Shown here in pieces: positions 18,460-26,957 of a stretch of 64,000 nucleotides of DNA. The first letter of the stretch is position 1. The number at the start of each line of letters is the position of its first letter. The stretch is from Gemmatimonadaceae bacterium (lineage in GTDB: Bacteria > Latescibacterota > UBA2968 > UBA8231): NCBI GenBank assembly GCA_026706075.1, contig JAPOZM010000005.1:1-64000 (forward strand), in the 5' to 3' direction. Position numbers and translations under genes: made by a program. Under the pieces are notes generated by a model. The model did not search any database, was not told the DNA's origin, and saw only the letters and a list, made by a program, of their open reading frames with translations.

Positions 18460-19369
18460 CGGAGGCCGCGGCGCCGGGGGCCGGGGCCGGGCGGACCCCC
18501 ACGCTTTCCAGGAACTCGGCCAGGGACTGCTTCACGTGGGTCACGTCGTGGTAGTCCTTGAAGACGAGGCCGAGGGTCTCCTCGACCGTGGCGGCGTCGA
18601 GGTGACGGCGGTGCAGGGCCACCAGGGCCCGCGCCCAGTCGAGGGTCTCGGCCACCCCGGGGGGCTTCTCCAGCTGCTGGCGGCGGGCGCCGGCCATGAA
18701 CCGGCAGATCTGGGCGGCCAGCTCGGCGTCGATGCCGTCGACGCGGGCGCCCACGATGGCCAGCTCCTTGTCGAAGTCGGGGTAGTCGATCCACAGGTAG
18801 AAGCAGCGGCGCCGCAGGGCGTCGGACAGCTCGCGGGTGCGGTTACCGGTGACCACCACGTGGGGCACGTGCGAGGCCCGGATCGTCCCCAGCTCCGGGA
18901 TCGTGATCTGCCAGTCGGAGAGCAGCTCCAGGAGGAAGCTCTCGAACTCCTCGTCGGCCCGGTCGAGCTCGTCGATGAGGAGCACCGGCGGCCGGTGGTG
19001 GGTGATCGCCTGCAGCAGGGGGCGCTTGAGGAGGAAGGGCTCGGAGAAGATGTGGGCCTCCCTCTGCTCGAGGGAGCGGTCGCCCTGCTCTTCCATGCGG
19101 ATCTGCAGCAGCTGGCGCTGGTAGTTCCACTCGTAGAGGGCGGTGCTCGTGTCGAGGCCCTCGTAGCACTGGAGGCGGATCAGGTCGGTGCCGAGGAGAC
19201 GGGCCAGGACCTTGGCGATCTCGGTCTTGCCGACGCCGGCGGGGCCCTCCACCAGCAGCGGCTTGCCCAGCTCCCGCGCCAGGTGCAGGGAGAGGCAGAT
19301 CTCGCCCCCGGCGATGTACCCCTCGTCGGCCAGCTGGCGCTGCAGGCGTTCGGTCTCCGGGTTCGGCAT
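18443..19369 (-). CDS. coxD: CoxD-like MoxR AAA+ ATPase
   Basis: A 308-residue MoxR-family AAA+ chaperone. Walker A is GPAGVGKTEIAK (about residues 41-52), Walker B LLIDELDRAD, sensor 1 VVTGNRTREL, and RRRCFYLWIDYPD follows as the MoxR arginine-finger region. CoxD acts with CoxE to finish the active site of the molybdenum hydroxylase. The ATG is chosen at MPNPETERLQRQL, where the family begins. A tail of about 20 Ala/Pro-rich residues closes the protein. It is divergent from moaA. Confidence 0.9.
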   Translation of the reverse strand: MPNPETERLQRQLADEGYIAGGEICLSLHLARELGKPLLVEGPAGVGKTEIAKVLARLLGTDLIRLQCYEGLDTSTALYEWNYQRQLLQIRMEEQGDRSLEQREAHIFSEPFLLKRPLLQAITHHRPPVLLIDELDRADEEFESFLLELLSDWQITIPELGTIRASHVPHVVVTGNRTRELSDALRRRCFYLWIDYPDFDKELAIVGARVDGIDAELAAQICRFMAGARRQQLEKPPGVAETLDWARALVALHRRHLDAATVEETLGLVFKDYHDVTHVKQSLAEFLESVGVRPAPAPGAAASDAAGT

Positions 19370-19470
19370 GCGGGGCAAGTTACCCCCCGCCCGGGGCCGG
19401 AGCAAGCCGTCCGGCGTCGGACGTTCTGTCGTAACTGACTGACGGGACTGGACTTCCACCGGTCGGGCGA

Positions 19471-19499
19471 TTGCGGACCCCCGAGCCCGCCCGTATGTT
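19471..19499 (+). promoter_or_regulatory. predicted promoter of moaA
   Basis: TTGCGG at 19471-19476, a 17-base spacer and TATGTT at 19494-19499. The transcript start is expected near 19506, four bases from the GTG chosen as the moaA start, so the message would be leaderless or nearly so. Confidence 0.5.
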
Positions 19500-19509
19500 C
19501 TGCAGCCTT

Positions 19510-20568
19510 GTGACCGCCCCCTCTCCCACCGTCCCGGCCGCCGTGCGCGAGGCCGCGGCCGACGTCTACGGCCGGCCCCTGCAGTCGCTGCGGATCTCGG
19601 TCATCGACCGCTGCGACCTGCGCTGCGCCTACTGCATGCCCGAAGAGGACTACGCCTGGCTGCCCAAGGCGGACATCCTGACCTTCGACGAGATCCTGGT
19701 CCTGGTGGACGCCTTCGCCGCCAACGGCGTGCGGCGGATCCGCCTGACCGGCGGCGAGCCCCTGCTGCGGGCCCGACTCCCCGACCTGATCGCCGGCCTC
19801 GACGAGCGCGGTCTGGACGACATCGCCCTCACCACCAACGCCACGCAGCTGGCCCGCCACGCGCGGGCCCTGCGCGAGGCCGGGCTGCGCCGGGTCACGG
19901 TCAGCCTCGACTCCCTCAAGCCCGCGCGCTTCGAGACCCTGACGCGGAGGGCCGCCATAGACGACGTGATCGCCGGCATCGAGGCCTCCGCCGAGGCCGG
20001 CTTCGAGTCGCTGAAGATCAACACCGTGGTCATGCGGGACTTCAACGACGACGAGATCGTCGACCTCGTCGCCTTCGGCCGCAGCGTCGGCGCCGAGGTC
20101 CGCTTCATCGAGTACATGGACGTGGGCGGCGCCACCCTGTGGCAGCCGGAGCGGGTCTACTCCCGGGAGGAGATCCTCGAGCGGCTGCAGGGCCACTACG
20201 GACCGGCCTCGGCGGAAGGGGGGAGGGGCAACGCCCCGGCGGAGAGCTTCCGACTGCCGTCGGGGGAGCGCTTCGGCATCATCTCGTCGACGACGAGCCC
20301 CTTCTGCGGCAGCTGCGACCGCAGCCGGCTGACGGCGGACGGGCTCTGGTACCTGTGCCTCTACGCCCGCGACGGCATCGACCTGCGCGAGCCCCTGCGT
20401 CGCGGGATCCCGGCCGAAGAGCTGTCGCAACGGATCGCCGAGGGCTGGTCCCGGCGGCGGGACCGCGGCGCCGAGGAGCGCGTCCGCGCGCCGGTGCGGG
20501 GGGCCCTCTACCAGATCGACGAGCTGCGTCAGGACCCTCACCGCGAGATGCACACCCGCGGCGGCTGA
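19510..20568 (+). CDS. moaA: GTP 3',8-cyclase MoaA
   Basis: Radical SAM enzyme that starts molybdopterin synthesis from GTP, 352 residues from the GTG start. The SAM cluster is CDLRCAYC within residues 38-45 (CxxxCxxC pattern), with the SAM-binding LTGGEPLLR after it. The second, GTP-binding cluster is FCGSCDRSRL with a third Cys in LCLYARDG. An ATG at 19495 lies inside the predicted -10 box, so the GTG after it is preferred; 20 further residues of N-terminal tail precede the family core. The C-terminal GG that activates the enzyme is retained (ends TRGG). It feeds Moco to the CoxL-type hydroxylase next door. Confidence 0.92.
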   Translation: MTAPSPTVPAAVREAAADVYGRPLQSLRISVIDRCDLRCAYCMPEEDYAWLPKADILTFDEILVLVDAFAANGVRRIRLTGGEPLLRARLPDLIAGLDERGLDDIALTTNATQLARHARALREAGLRRVTVSLDSLKPARFETLTRRAAIDDVIAGIEASAEAGFESLKINTVVMRDFNDDEIVDLVAFGRSVGAEVRFIEYMDVGGATLWQPERVYSREEILERLQGHYGPASAEGGRGNAPAESFRLPSGERFGIISSTTSPFCGSCDRSRLTADGLWYLCLYARDGIDLREPLRRGIPAEELSQRIAEGWSRRRDRGAEERVRAPVRGALYQIDELRQDPHREMHTRGG

Positions 20569-20603
20569 CCGCCCTCGCGGCGCCGGGCACGGGATCGGGA
20601 GTC

Positions 20604-22739
20604 GTGGACTACTCCAGGTCAAAGAGGTTTCTCGACACCCTGCCCGACTGGGAGCGGGGACGGCCGCCGGAGGGGCCTCTCGAGAACTACCTGCCCCGGG
20701 TACGCGCCCTGCTGCGGCGCTGCGGCGACCCGCAGCAGCGCTTCGGCAGCGTCATCGTCGCCGGCACCAACGGCAAGGGCACGGTGGCCAGCCTGCTGGC
20801 GGCCCTGCTCAAGGCCTCCGGCCGCCGCACCGGGCTCTACACCTCCCCCCATCTGCACAGCCAGCGCGAGCGCATCCAGGTCGACGGCGGCCTCCTCGAC
20901 AAGGACCGCTGGGCCGAGGGGATCACCTTCCTCCACGACGTCACCCGCGGCTTCGAGGGCGAGGGGCTGGGGCCGTTCTCCCGATTCGAGGCGCTCACCG
21001 TGCTCGCCGCCCACCTCTTCGCCTCCGAGGGGGTGGAAGCGGCCGTCTTCGAGGTCGGCCTCGGCGGCCGTTACGACGCCACCAACGCCTGGGATCACGA
21101 CCTGGCCGTCCTCACCCCGGTCGCCCTCGACCACTGCGCCGTCCTCGGACATGACCTGTCCTCGATCGCCGGCGAGAAGCTGCCCGTGGCGCGGCCCGGG
21201 CGGCCGCTGTTCACCACCGCCTCCCAGGACCCCGAAGTCCTGGACCTCGTCCGCCGCCGGGCGCGGGAGAAGGGGATTCCCCTGATCCTCTGCGGCGACC
21301 GGGGACTGAGCTTCGAAGGCGAAGGGGAGCCCGTCCCCTACCTGATGGTTCCCAAGCCCGGGGCCGGCCGCCCCTCGACCTGGGTGGACAACGCCCGTCT
21401 CGCCGTGGCCGCGGCCTCCCGGGTCTGCCCGGACCTGGACGAGGAGCGGGCCCGCCGGGTGCTCGCCTCCCACCAGTGGCCGGGCCGCTTCGAGCTGGCC
21501 CGCGAGCGTCCGCGCGTGCTCCTCGACGGCGCCCACAACCCGGCCGCGGCCGCCGCCCTGGCCGCGGACCTCGGCCGCGCCGGCTCCGACTGGATCCTGG
21601 TCGTCGGCGTCAACGAGGACCACCAGGCCGACGGGGTCCTCCGCGCTCTGGAGCCGGTGGCCGGGCGCTGGCTCCTGACCGAGTCCGGACACGCGAAGGC
21701 GATGCCGGCCGATGAGCTGGCCGCATGGGCGTCCTCCGCCGCGCCGGAGGTGGCCGCCGAGGTCGAGCCCTCCTGCCGCAAGGCCTTCGAGAGGGCCCTG
21801 GCTGAGGCGGGCGAGTCGGGACGGGTCTGCGTCACCGGATCCCTGCACATGGCGGCCCGGGCGCGGGAGCACTTCGGCCTGCCCCTGGAGGCGGAGGGCA
21901 TCGGCGAGGAGGTGGCCCGCGAGAGCCTCGAGTGCCTGGCCCTCGCCTGCGGGCGCCTGGGCCTGCGGACCCGGCCGGTCTCCGATGACGGCAACGTGGT
22001 CCGCCTCGAAGGCGGCCGCCGCCCGTTCCTGTTCCTGCGCAACAAGCACCCCTTCAACGACTACGCAGCGGCGCGCCTGGCCGAGGACAAGGGCTACCAG
22101 CACGAGCTCTTCGCCGCCGCCGGCCTGCCCGTGCCCTTCACCATGCAGCTCTTCAATCCCTACGCCGACGACCGTTTCAACCGCTACAAGAGGCACCGGA
22201 CGGTGGAGGAGATGGTCGCCGACGTGGAGGCGCAGACGGGCTGGCCGGTGCTCGTCAAGAGGTCCCGGGGCTCGGGCTCCCAGGGGGTCCACCTGGAGAC
22301 GGACGCCGAGGGCGTGTCCCGGCGCCTGCAGTCCCTCTTCGAGAACGCCGGTCCCCTCGACAACCTCGTCCTCGTGCAGTCCTTCGTCAGCGGCCAGGAG
22401 TACCGCGTCGTGGCCACCCGGGGAGAGCTGCTGCTGGCCTATGCCAAGGCCAGCGACGGGCCGGGCGGGGAGGACCTCAACCCGCTGCACCACCCCGGCG
22501 GCCGCGCCGAGCGGGTCGACGACGAGGAGGTGCTTGCGCCGCTGCGGCGGCTGGCCGGCGAGGTGGCCGGCGTCATCGACCTCGGCTTCTACGCCATCGA
22601 CCTGATCCGCGACGACGCCGGCGCCTGGTGGATCCTGGAGCTCAACCCGAACCCCTTCTGCTACTACTACAACCGCTCCAACGGCCGCGGCGACTTCACC
22701 GCCGTCTACGAGCGCCTGCTGCGCGAGCACGTCCTGTGA
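20604..22739 (+). CDS. FolC-type Mur ligase fused to an ATP-grasp ligase
   Basis: A 711-residue two-ligase protein. Residues 1 to about 425 are a folylpolyglutamate/dihydrofolate synthase: family-like start DYSRSKRFLDTLPDWERG, P-loop AGTNGKGTVASLL (53-65), YTSPHLHSQRERI, FEVGLGGRYDATN, LDHCAVLG, EKLPVARPG and LDGAHNPAAAAAL. Residues about 430-711 are an ATP-grasp domain with an ATP-binding Lys (PVLVKRSRGSGSQG, about 549-561), the strand EYRVVATRGELLLAY and metal ligands in WWILELNPNP near residue 679. Ordinary FolC is about 420 residues and ends where this linker begins. The order is the reverse of cyanophycin synthetase (ATP-grasp then Mur ligase). It follows moaA by 35 bases and overlaps the PLP enzyme by 4. 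Chemistry of the second half unknown. Confidence 0.85.
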   Translation: MDYSRSKRFLDTLPDWERGRPPEGPLENYLPRVRALLRRCGDPQQRFGSVIVAGTNGKGTVASLLAALLKASGRRTGLYTSPHLHSQRERIQVDGGLLDKDRWAEGITFLHDVTRGFEGEGLGPFSRFEALTVLAAHLFASEGVEAAVFEVGLGGRYDATNAWDHDLAVLTPVALDHCAVLGHDLSSIAGEKLPVARPGRPLFTTASQDPEVLDLVRRRAREKGIPLILCGDRGLSFEGEGEPVPYLMVPKPGAGRPSTWVDNARLAVAAASRVCPDLDEERARRVLASHQWPGRFELARERPRVLLDGAHNPAAAAALAADLGRAGSDWILVVGVNEDHQADGVLRALEPVAGRWLLTESGHAKAMPADELAAWASSAAPEVAAEVEPSCRKAFERALAEAGESGRVCVTGSLHMAARAREHFGLPLEAEGIGEEVARESLECLALACGRLGLRTRPVSDDGNVVRLEGGRRPFLFLRNKHPFNDYAAARLAEDKGYQHELFAAAGLPVPFTMQLFNPYADDRFNRYKRHRTVEEMVADVEAQTGWPVLVKRSRGSGSQGVHLETDAEGVSRRLQSLFENAGPLDNLVLVQSFVSGQEYRVVATRGELLLAYAKASDGPGGEDLNPLHHPGGRAERVDDEEVLAPLRRLAGEVAGVIDLGFYAIDLIRDDAGAWWILELNPNPFCYYYNRSNGRGDFTAVYERLLREHVL

Positions 22740-23902
22740 GCGGCCGCCGCGACCTGCGCACCCGCCTGATCCACGGCGGCCTCGAACGGGTCGAGGGGGC
22801 CGTGGTGCAGCCCGTCTTCCAGAGCGCCACCTGGGAGGCTGAGGAGACCGCCTCGTACGACGACATCCGCTACCTGCGGCTGAGCAACTCGCCCAACCAC
22901 CGGGACCTGGCGGCGCGGCTGGCCGGGATCTGCGGCGGCGAGGCGGCGGTGGTGGCGGGCTCCGGCATGGCGGCGATCACCACCACCCTGCTGACCCTGC
23001 TGGAGGCGGAGCCGGGGCGGGAGCGGCCCCACCTGCTGGCCCAGGACTGCCTCTACGGCGGCACCCTCAGCTTCCTCACCGAGGACGCCCCGGCCCTGGG
23101 GATCGACGTCGACTTCGTGGGCGGCGACGATCCGGAGGAGTGGGCGGCCCGGGCCCGGCCGGGTACCCGCGCCTTCCTGGTGGAGAGCCTGACGAACCCC
23201 CTTCTCGAGGTGGCCGACCTCGAGGCGGTGGTCGCCTTCTGCCGGGAGCGCGGGGTCGTCTCCGTCATCGACAACACCTTCGCCTCGCCCGTCAACTACC
23301 GGCCCCTGGAGGCCGGCTTCGAGGTCGAGCTGCACAGCGCCACCAAGTACCTCAACGGCCACTCCGACATCGTCGCCGGCGCCGTCGTCTCCACGGCGGA
23401 GCGGGTCCGGCGGTTCACGCACAAGATGAACCACCTCGGCGGCGTCCTCGATCCCCACGCCTGCTTCCTGCTGCAGCGGGGGCTGAAGACCCTGGTCCTG
23501 CGCGTGGAGCAGCAGAACCGCAACGCCCTCTTCCTGGCCCAGCGGCTGGCGGACCACCCCTCGGTGGCGGCCGTCCACTACCCGGGGCTGGCCGGCCACC
23601 CGGGGCACGAGCGGGCGCGCCGGTGGTTCGCCGGCAGCGGCGGTGTGCTCAGCTTCGATGTGGAGAGCGCCGGGGCGGCCCGGGGGCTGATCGACCGCCT
23701 CGAGCTGGCCGTGGATGCCCCCAGCCTCGGCGGGGTGGAGACCCTGGTGAGCCGGCCCGCGGTCAGCTCCCACGCCGGGCAGAGCCCCGGGCGGCGGCGG
23801 GCCCTGGGCATCGGCGACGGCCTGGTGCGCGTCGCCGTGGGCATCGAGGCGGCCGAGGACCTGTGGGCCGACTTCGAGGCGGCCTTGGCGGCCGGTAGCT
23901 GA
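22736..23902 (+). CDS. cystathionine gamma-synthase/beta-lyase family PLP enzyme
   Basis: A 388-residue fold-type I PLP enzyme of the Cys/Met-metabolism family. Visible are TRLIHGG near the start, the PLP-stacking Tyr in DCLYGGTLSF, DNTFASP (Asp binding the pyridine N) and the Schiff-base Lys in HSATKYLNGHSD. The C-terminal VSRPAVSSHAG is the substrate-carboxylate region. It could be cystathionine synthase, methionine gamma-lyase or a relative; sequence alone does not decide. The GTG start overlaps the stop of the FolC-ATP-grasp gene (GTGA), so the two products probably work together or in balanced amounts. Confidence 0.88.
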   Translation: MSGRRDLRTRLIHGGLERVEGAVVQPVFQSATWEAEETASYDDIRYLRLSNSPNHRDLAARLAGICGGEAAVVAGSGMAAITTTLLTLLEAEPGRERPHLLAQDCLYGGTLSFLTEDAPALGIDVDFVGGDDPEEWAARARPGTRAFLVESLTNPLLEVADLEAVVAFCRERGVVSVIDNTFASPVNYRPLEAGFEVELHSATKYLNGHSDIVAGAVVSTAERVRRFTHKMNHLGGVLDPHACFLLQRGLKTLVLRVEQQNRNALFLAQRLADHPSVAAVHYPGLAGHPGHERARRWFAGSGGVLSFDVESAGAARGLIDRLELAVDAPSLGGVETLVSRPAVSSHAGQSPGRRRALGIGDGLVRVAVGIEAAEDLWADFEAALAAGS

Positions 23903-23916
23903 GCCCCGGCGGGCTC
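23901..23916. terminator. hairpin shared by two convergent stops
   Basis: GAGCCC at 23901-23906, loop CGGC, GGGCTC at 23911-23916. The stem spans both the stop of the PLP enzyme and the stop of the RraA-like gene on the other strand. It could act as a short bidirectional terminator, though it lacks T-runs. Confidence 0.35.
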
Positions 23917-24553
23917 AGAGGATCCCGTACTCGTCGAAGACCTCCCGCGGCGAGCGCCCCGAGGCCAGCTCGTCCCGCACGCGGTTCTCCCCCTCCAGCT
24001 TCTCCAGGCACCGGGCCCGCACCTCGTCGCAGATGGCGGCGGGGATGACGACGACGCCCTCGTAGTCGGCGAGAACGAAGTCCCCGGGCTCGACGCGGAC
24101 GCCGCCGCAGGTGACCGGCACCTGCACCCCGGTGGGCAGGATCCGCCCCGCCGAGTCCAGGGGCGAGAAGCCGCGGCAGAAGCAGTGGAAGCCCATGTCG
24201 TTCATCTGGCGGATGTCGCGCGCCAGACCGTCGGTGACGACGGCGTTGACCCCGCGGGCGGCGGCGGCGGTGGACAACAGCTCCCCCCACAGGCCGGAGC
24301 GCACCTCGCCGTTGGTGGCCACCAGGATCACGTCCCCGGGGCGCACCCGGTCATAGGCCTCGAAGATCAGGCCGTAGGGATCGTCGTGGGGCTCCTCGCG
24401 GCGGTGGGCGTCGAGGGTGACCGCCGGGCCGGCGAAGGCGCTGGCGGGGTGGGCGGGACGGACGCCGTGGTCGAGGGCCTGCTCCCGGTACCCGAGGCCG
24501 TCCATGACGTCGGCGGCCAGGGCCGTGTAGATCGGTCTCCAGAGCTCGTGCAA
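23915..24553 (-). CDS. RraA-like / 4-hydroxy-4-methyl-2-oxoglutarate aldolase family protein
   Basis: A 212-residue member of the RraA/demethylmenaquinone-methyltransferase-like fold. The key region is GVNAVVTDGLARDIRQM (about residues 100-116): the Arg-Asp pair binds pyruvate and metal in class II HMG/CHA aldolases. GDVILVATNGEVRSGLWGELLS precedes it. The start is a TTG 6 bases after AAAGGAG, giving MHELWRP. Context with a fumarylacetoacetate-hydrolase protein and two MFS carriers on the same strand favours an aldolase in breakdown of an imported organic acid over the RNase E inhibitor role. Confidence 0.82.
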   Translation of the reverse strand: MHELWRPIYTALAADVMDGLGYREQALDHGVRPAHPASAFAGPAVTLDAHRREEPHDDPYGLIFEAYDRVRPGDVILVATNGEVRSGLWGELLSTAAAARGVNAVVTDGLARDIRQMNDMGFHCFCRGFSPLDSAGRILPTGVQVPVTCGGVRVEPGDFVLADYEGVVVIPAAICDEVRARCLEKLEGENRVRDELASGRSPREVFDEYGIL

Positions 24554-24588
24554 GGCAGGTCTCCTTTCGGATGGACGGGGTGCCGGCG

Positions 24589-25728
24589 TCACCGCCGCCG
24601 GGGGCCGCCGGGAAGAAAGAGGGAGGCCGCGGCGGTCACCAGCGGCAGCAGGGCGAGCCAGCCGAGGGTTTCGGCGAGTCCGACGCGGTCGGCGATGTAG
24701 CCGGCCGGGCTCAGGGCGAGGCTGGCGACGCCCCAACTGAAGCCGAGGGGGAGGCTGGAGGCGAGCCCCGAGCGTCCGGGCGCCAGCTCCTGGGCGAGGG
24801 CGACCAGGATCGAGTTGCTGGCCAGGAGGAAGCCGCCGCCCACGCCCAGCAGCAGGTAGGCTGCCAGGCCCTCGGCCTGCAGGAAGAGGTAGAGAGCGGG
24901 GCTGGCCGCCACCAGGGAGAAGCAGACCAGGGGGCGCTTGCTGATGCGGTCGGAGAGGTAGCCGAAGAGGAGGGCGCCGATGACGCCGGAGATGTTGTAG
25001 ATCGCCAGCCAGCGGTCGCCCTCCTCGGGGGAGAGACCCCGCTCCCGGGCCAGGACGGCGAGGAACATCCCGAAGCAGAGGCCTGTGACCGAGCGCAGGA
25101 TGACGACGACGGTGATCAGCATCAGGCCCCGGCGGACGCCGTCGGCGGCGGGGGAGGTCTCGCCGGCCTCGCGGGCGGCGGCCTGGGGGTTGTCGAGGGG
25201 CAGGAAGCGCCAGACCAGGACCAGCACCAGCAGGCCGGGCAGGCCGACCACGGGCAGCCACTCCAGCCCCGCGGCCTCGGCGAAGGGACGCACCCACAGG
25301 GGCGTCACCCCGAGGCCGAGGGTGCCGCCGAAGATGAACAGGGCCAGGCCGAAGCCGCGGCGGGGCCCGCACAGCTCGCCGGCCAGGGAGAACGCCTGGG
25401 GGTGGAAGGCGGCGACCCCGAGACCGCCGAGCCAGAGGATGCCCACGAGGACCCAGTAGCTCGGCGCGATCCCCATGAGGGGGGTGAAGACCGCGGTCAT
25501 GGCCATACCGCCGAGGACCAGCCGGCGGCGGTGCATGCGGTCGCCCCACAGGCCGAGCAGGGGCTGGGTGATGCTGCACAGGGTGACCAGGGTGCCGAGG
25601 AACCCGGCGCCGGCGATGCCGAGGCCCAGACGCGTCATGACCAGCGGCAGCAGGGGGGCGAGCATGGTGGCGTACGAGTCGACGCAGAAGTGAGCCACCG
25701 ACGCCAGCAGCAGCTTGAGCCGTTGCAT
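24589..25728 (-). CDS. MFS transporter (fosmidomycin-resistance-like)
   Basis: A 379-residue major-facilitator protein with twelve predicted helices. The MFS loop 2-3 motif reads GLWGDRMHRRR and the second-half equivalent GYLSDRISKRP. The N-terminus (VAHFCVDSYATMLAPLLP) resembles Fsr-type exporters. Despite that likeness, its position between an RraA-like aldolase gene and another MFS gene in one minus-strand unit suggests uptake or export of the organic acid they handle. It begins 5 bases after the upstream MFS gene stops. Confidence 0.85.
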   Translation of the reverse strand: MQRLKLLLASVAHFCVDSYATMLAPLLPLVMTRLGLGIAGAGFLGTLVTLCSITQPLLGLWGDRMHRRRLVLGGMAMTAVFTPLMGIAPSYWVLVGILWLGGLGVAAFHPQAFSLAGELCGPRRGFGLALFIFGGTLGLGVTPLWVRPFAEAAGLEWLPVVGLPGLLVLVLVWRFLPLDNPQAAAREAGETSPAADGVRRGLMLITVVVILRSVTGLCFGMFLAVLARERGLSPEEGDRWLAIYNISGVIGALLFGYLSDRISKRPLVCFSLVAASPALYLFLQAEGLAAYLLLGVGGGFLLASNSILVALAQELAPGRSGLASSLPLGFSWGVASLALSPAGYIADRVGLAETLGWLALLPLVTAAASLFLPGGPRRR

Positions 25729-25733
25729 GCCCG

Positions 25734-26957
25734 CTATCCCGCCGCCGGACGCGCGTCGAGGCGGACGCAGAGCCGCCAGAGGCACAGGGCGCCCACCGTC
25801 GACGAGACGGCGCCGGCGGCGAAGGGGAGGTGCGGGGCGATCTCCACGAGCCAGCCCCCGGCGACGCTGCCGGCGACCATGGCGCCGCTCCAGACCATGT
25901 GACCGAGGCCGACGAGGCGGTTCCTCTCCCCGGCGGCGGCCACCTCGTCGATGAGGCCGGGCACCAGGACGGAGACCGCCCAGGCGGTGGTGGACAAGGC
26001 CGTGCCGAGGAGGAAGAGGGCCGTCACCGACCCGGTGCCGAAGGCCAGGCCCACGGCGCTGGCGACGATGCCGGCGGCGGAGAGGAGCAGGGGCCGGGTG
26101 CGGCCGAAGCGGTCCCGCAGCAGGCCGGTGAGCAGCTGGCCGGAGGCCGCCACGGCGAGGCTCACCGACCCGAAGAAGGCGGCCGTCGCCGCCGAGCCGC
26201 TGGCCCGGTACACGAGCAGGGGCAGGGCCAGGCTGGCCATGCCCCAGAAGCCGGTGATCGTCAGGCGCAGCCCGACGAGCAGGTGCACGTTGCGCTGGGC
26301 CAGCAGGGGCCGGTACGACGACCACAGGGCCAGCCGGGGGGTGGCCCGCCGGAATGCGCGGACGGGGGTCGACGGCAGCAGCAGGACCCCGGCCACGACC
26401 AGGGCCGCCGAGAGGAGGGCCATGGCGGTGCCGATCTCGCCGAAGCTCCAGTCCTCTTTCACCAGCCCGGTGCAGAGGTTCCCGGCGGACTGCCCGAGGG
26501 TGCTGCTGAGGAAGTAGAGGGCGCCGCCCAGGCCCAGGCGCGCCGGACCGGCGGAGGCGATCAGGTAGCTCTGGCCCGAGGTGCTCACGGGCCCGGAGGC
26601 GGCCCCGGCGACGAGGGTGAGCAGGGTCAGGAGGAGGACGTCGCCGGTGTGGAAGACGAGGCCCGTCACGGCGCTCCCGGCCAGCCCGAGGAGGAGGGTG
26701 ACCTTGAGCCCCAGGAGGTCGCAGAGACGGCCCGCGACGATGGCGCAGATGCCCCCCAGGGCGAGGGCGACGGCCCGCAGGTACCCGGTGAAGACGGCCA
26801 GGCGCCCGAGGTCGGCGTCGACGTAGACCGGCAGCAGGGAGTGATACGGAGCGGTGGCGAAGCCGCCGAGGAAGGAGAGGCCGCAGAGAACGACGAAGGC
26901 CCGGCTCCACAGTCCCGCGGGAGCCGGGCCCAAGGACCCCGGTGGGGCGCCGCTCAC
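25734..26957 (-). CDS. MFS transporter
   Basis: A 407-residue MFS carrier with twelve predicted helices; the loop 2-3 motif is AGRLCDLLGLK and the loop 8-9 equivalent GLLRDRFGRTR. It is unrelated in detail to the MFS gene directly downstream, so it is not a recent duplicate. The GTG start overlaps the stop of the FAH-family gene (GTGA), showing tight co-translation. Substrate unknown; the operon suggests a keto-acid or acid sugar. Confidence 0.85.
   Translation of the reverse strand: MSGAPPGSLGPAPAGLWSRAFVVLCGLSFLGGFATAPYHSLLPVYVDADLGRLAVFTGYLRAVALALGGICAIVAGRLCDLLGLKVTLLLGLAGSAVTGLVFHTGDVLLLTLLTLVAGAASGPVSTSGQSYLIASAGPARLGLGGALYFLSSTLGQSAGNLCTGLVKEDWSFGEIGTAMALLSAALVVAGVLLLPSTPVRAFRRATPRLALWSSYRPLLAQRNVHLLVGLRLTITGFWGMASLALPLLVYRASGSAATAAFFGSVSLAVAASGQLLTGLLRDRFGRTRPLLLSAAGIVASAVGLAFGTGSVTALFLLGTALSTTAWAVSVLVPGLIDEVAAAGERNRLVGLGHMVWSGAMVAGSVAGGWLVEIAPHLPFAAGAVSSTVGALCLWRLCVRLDARPAAG

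Noticed and set aside
19471..19509. TTG at 19471 or ATG at 19495 as the moaA start
   Set aside because: The TTG is part of a well-spaced -35 box and the ATG lies in the matching -10 box; the GTG at 19510 follows both and precedes the MoaA core.
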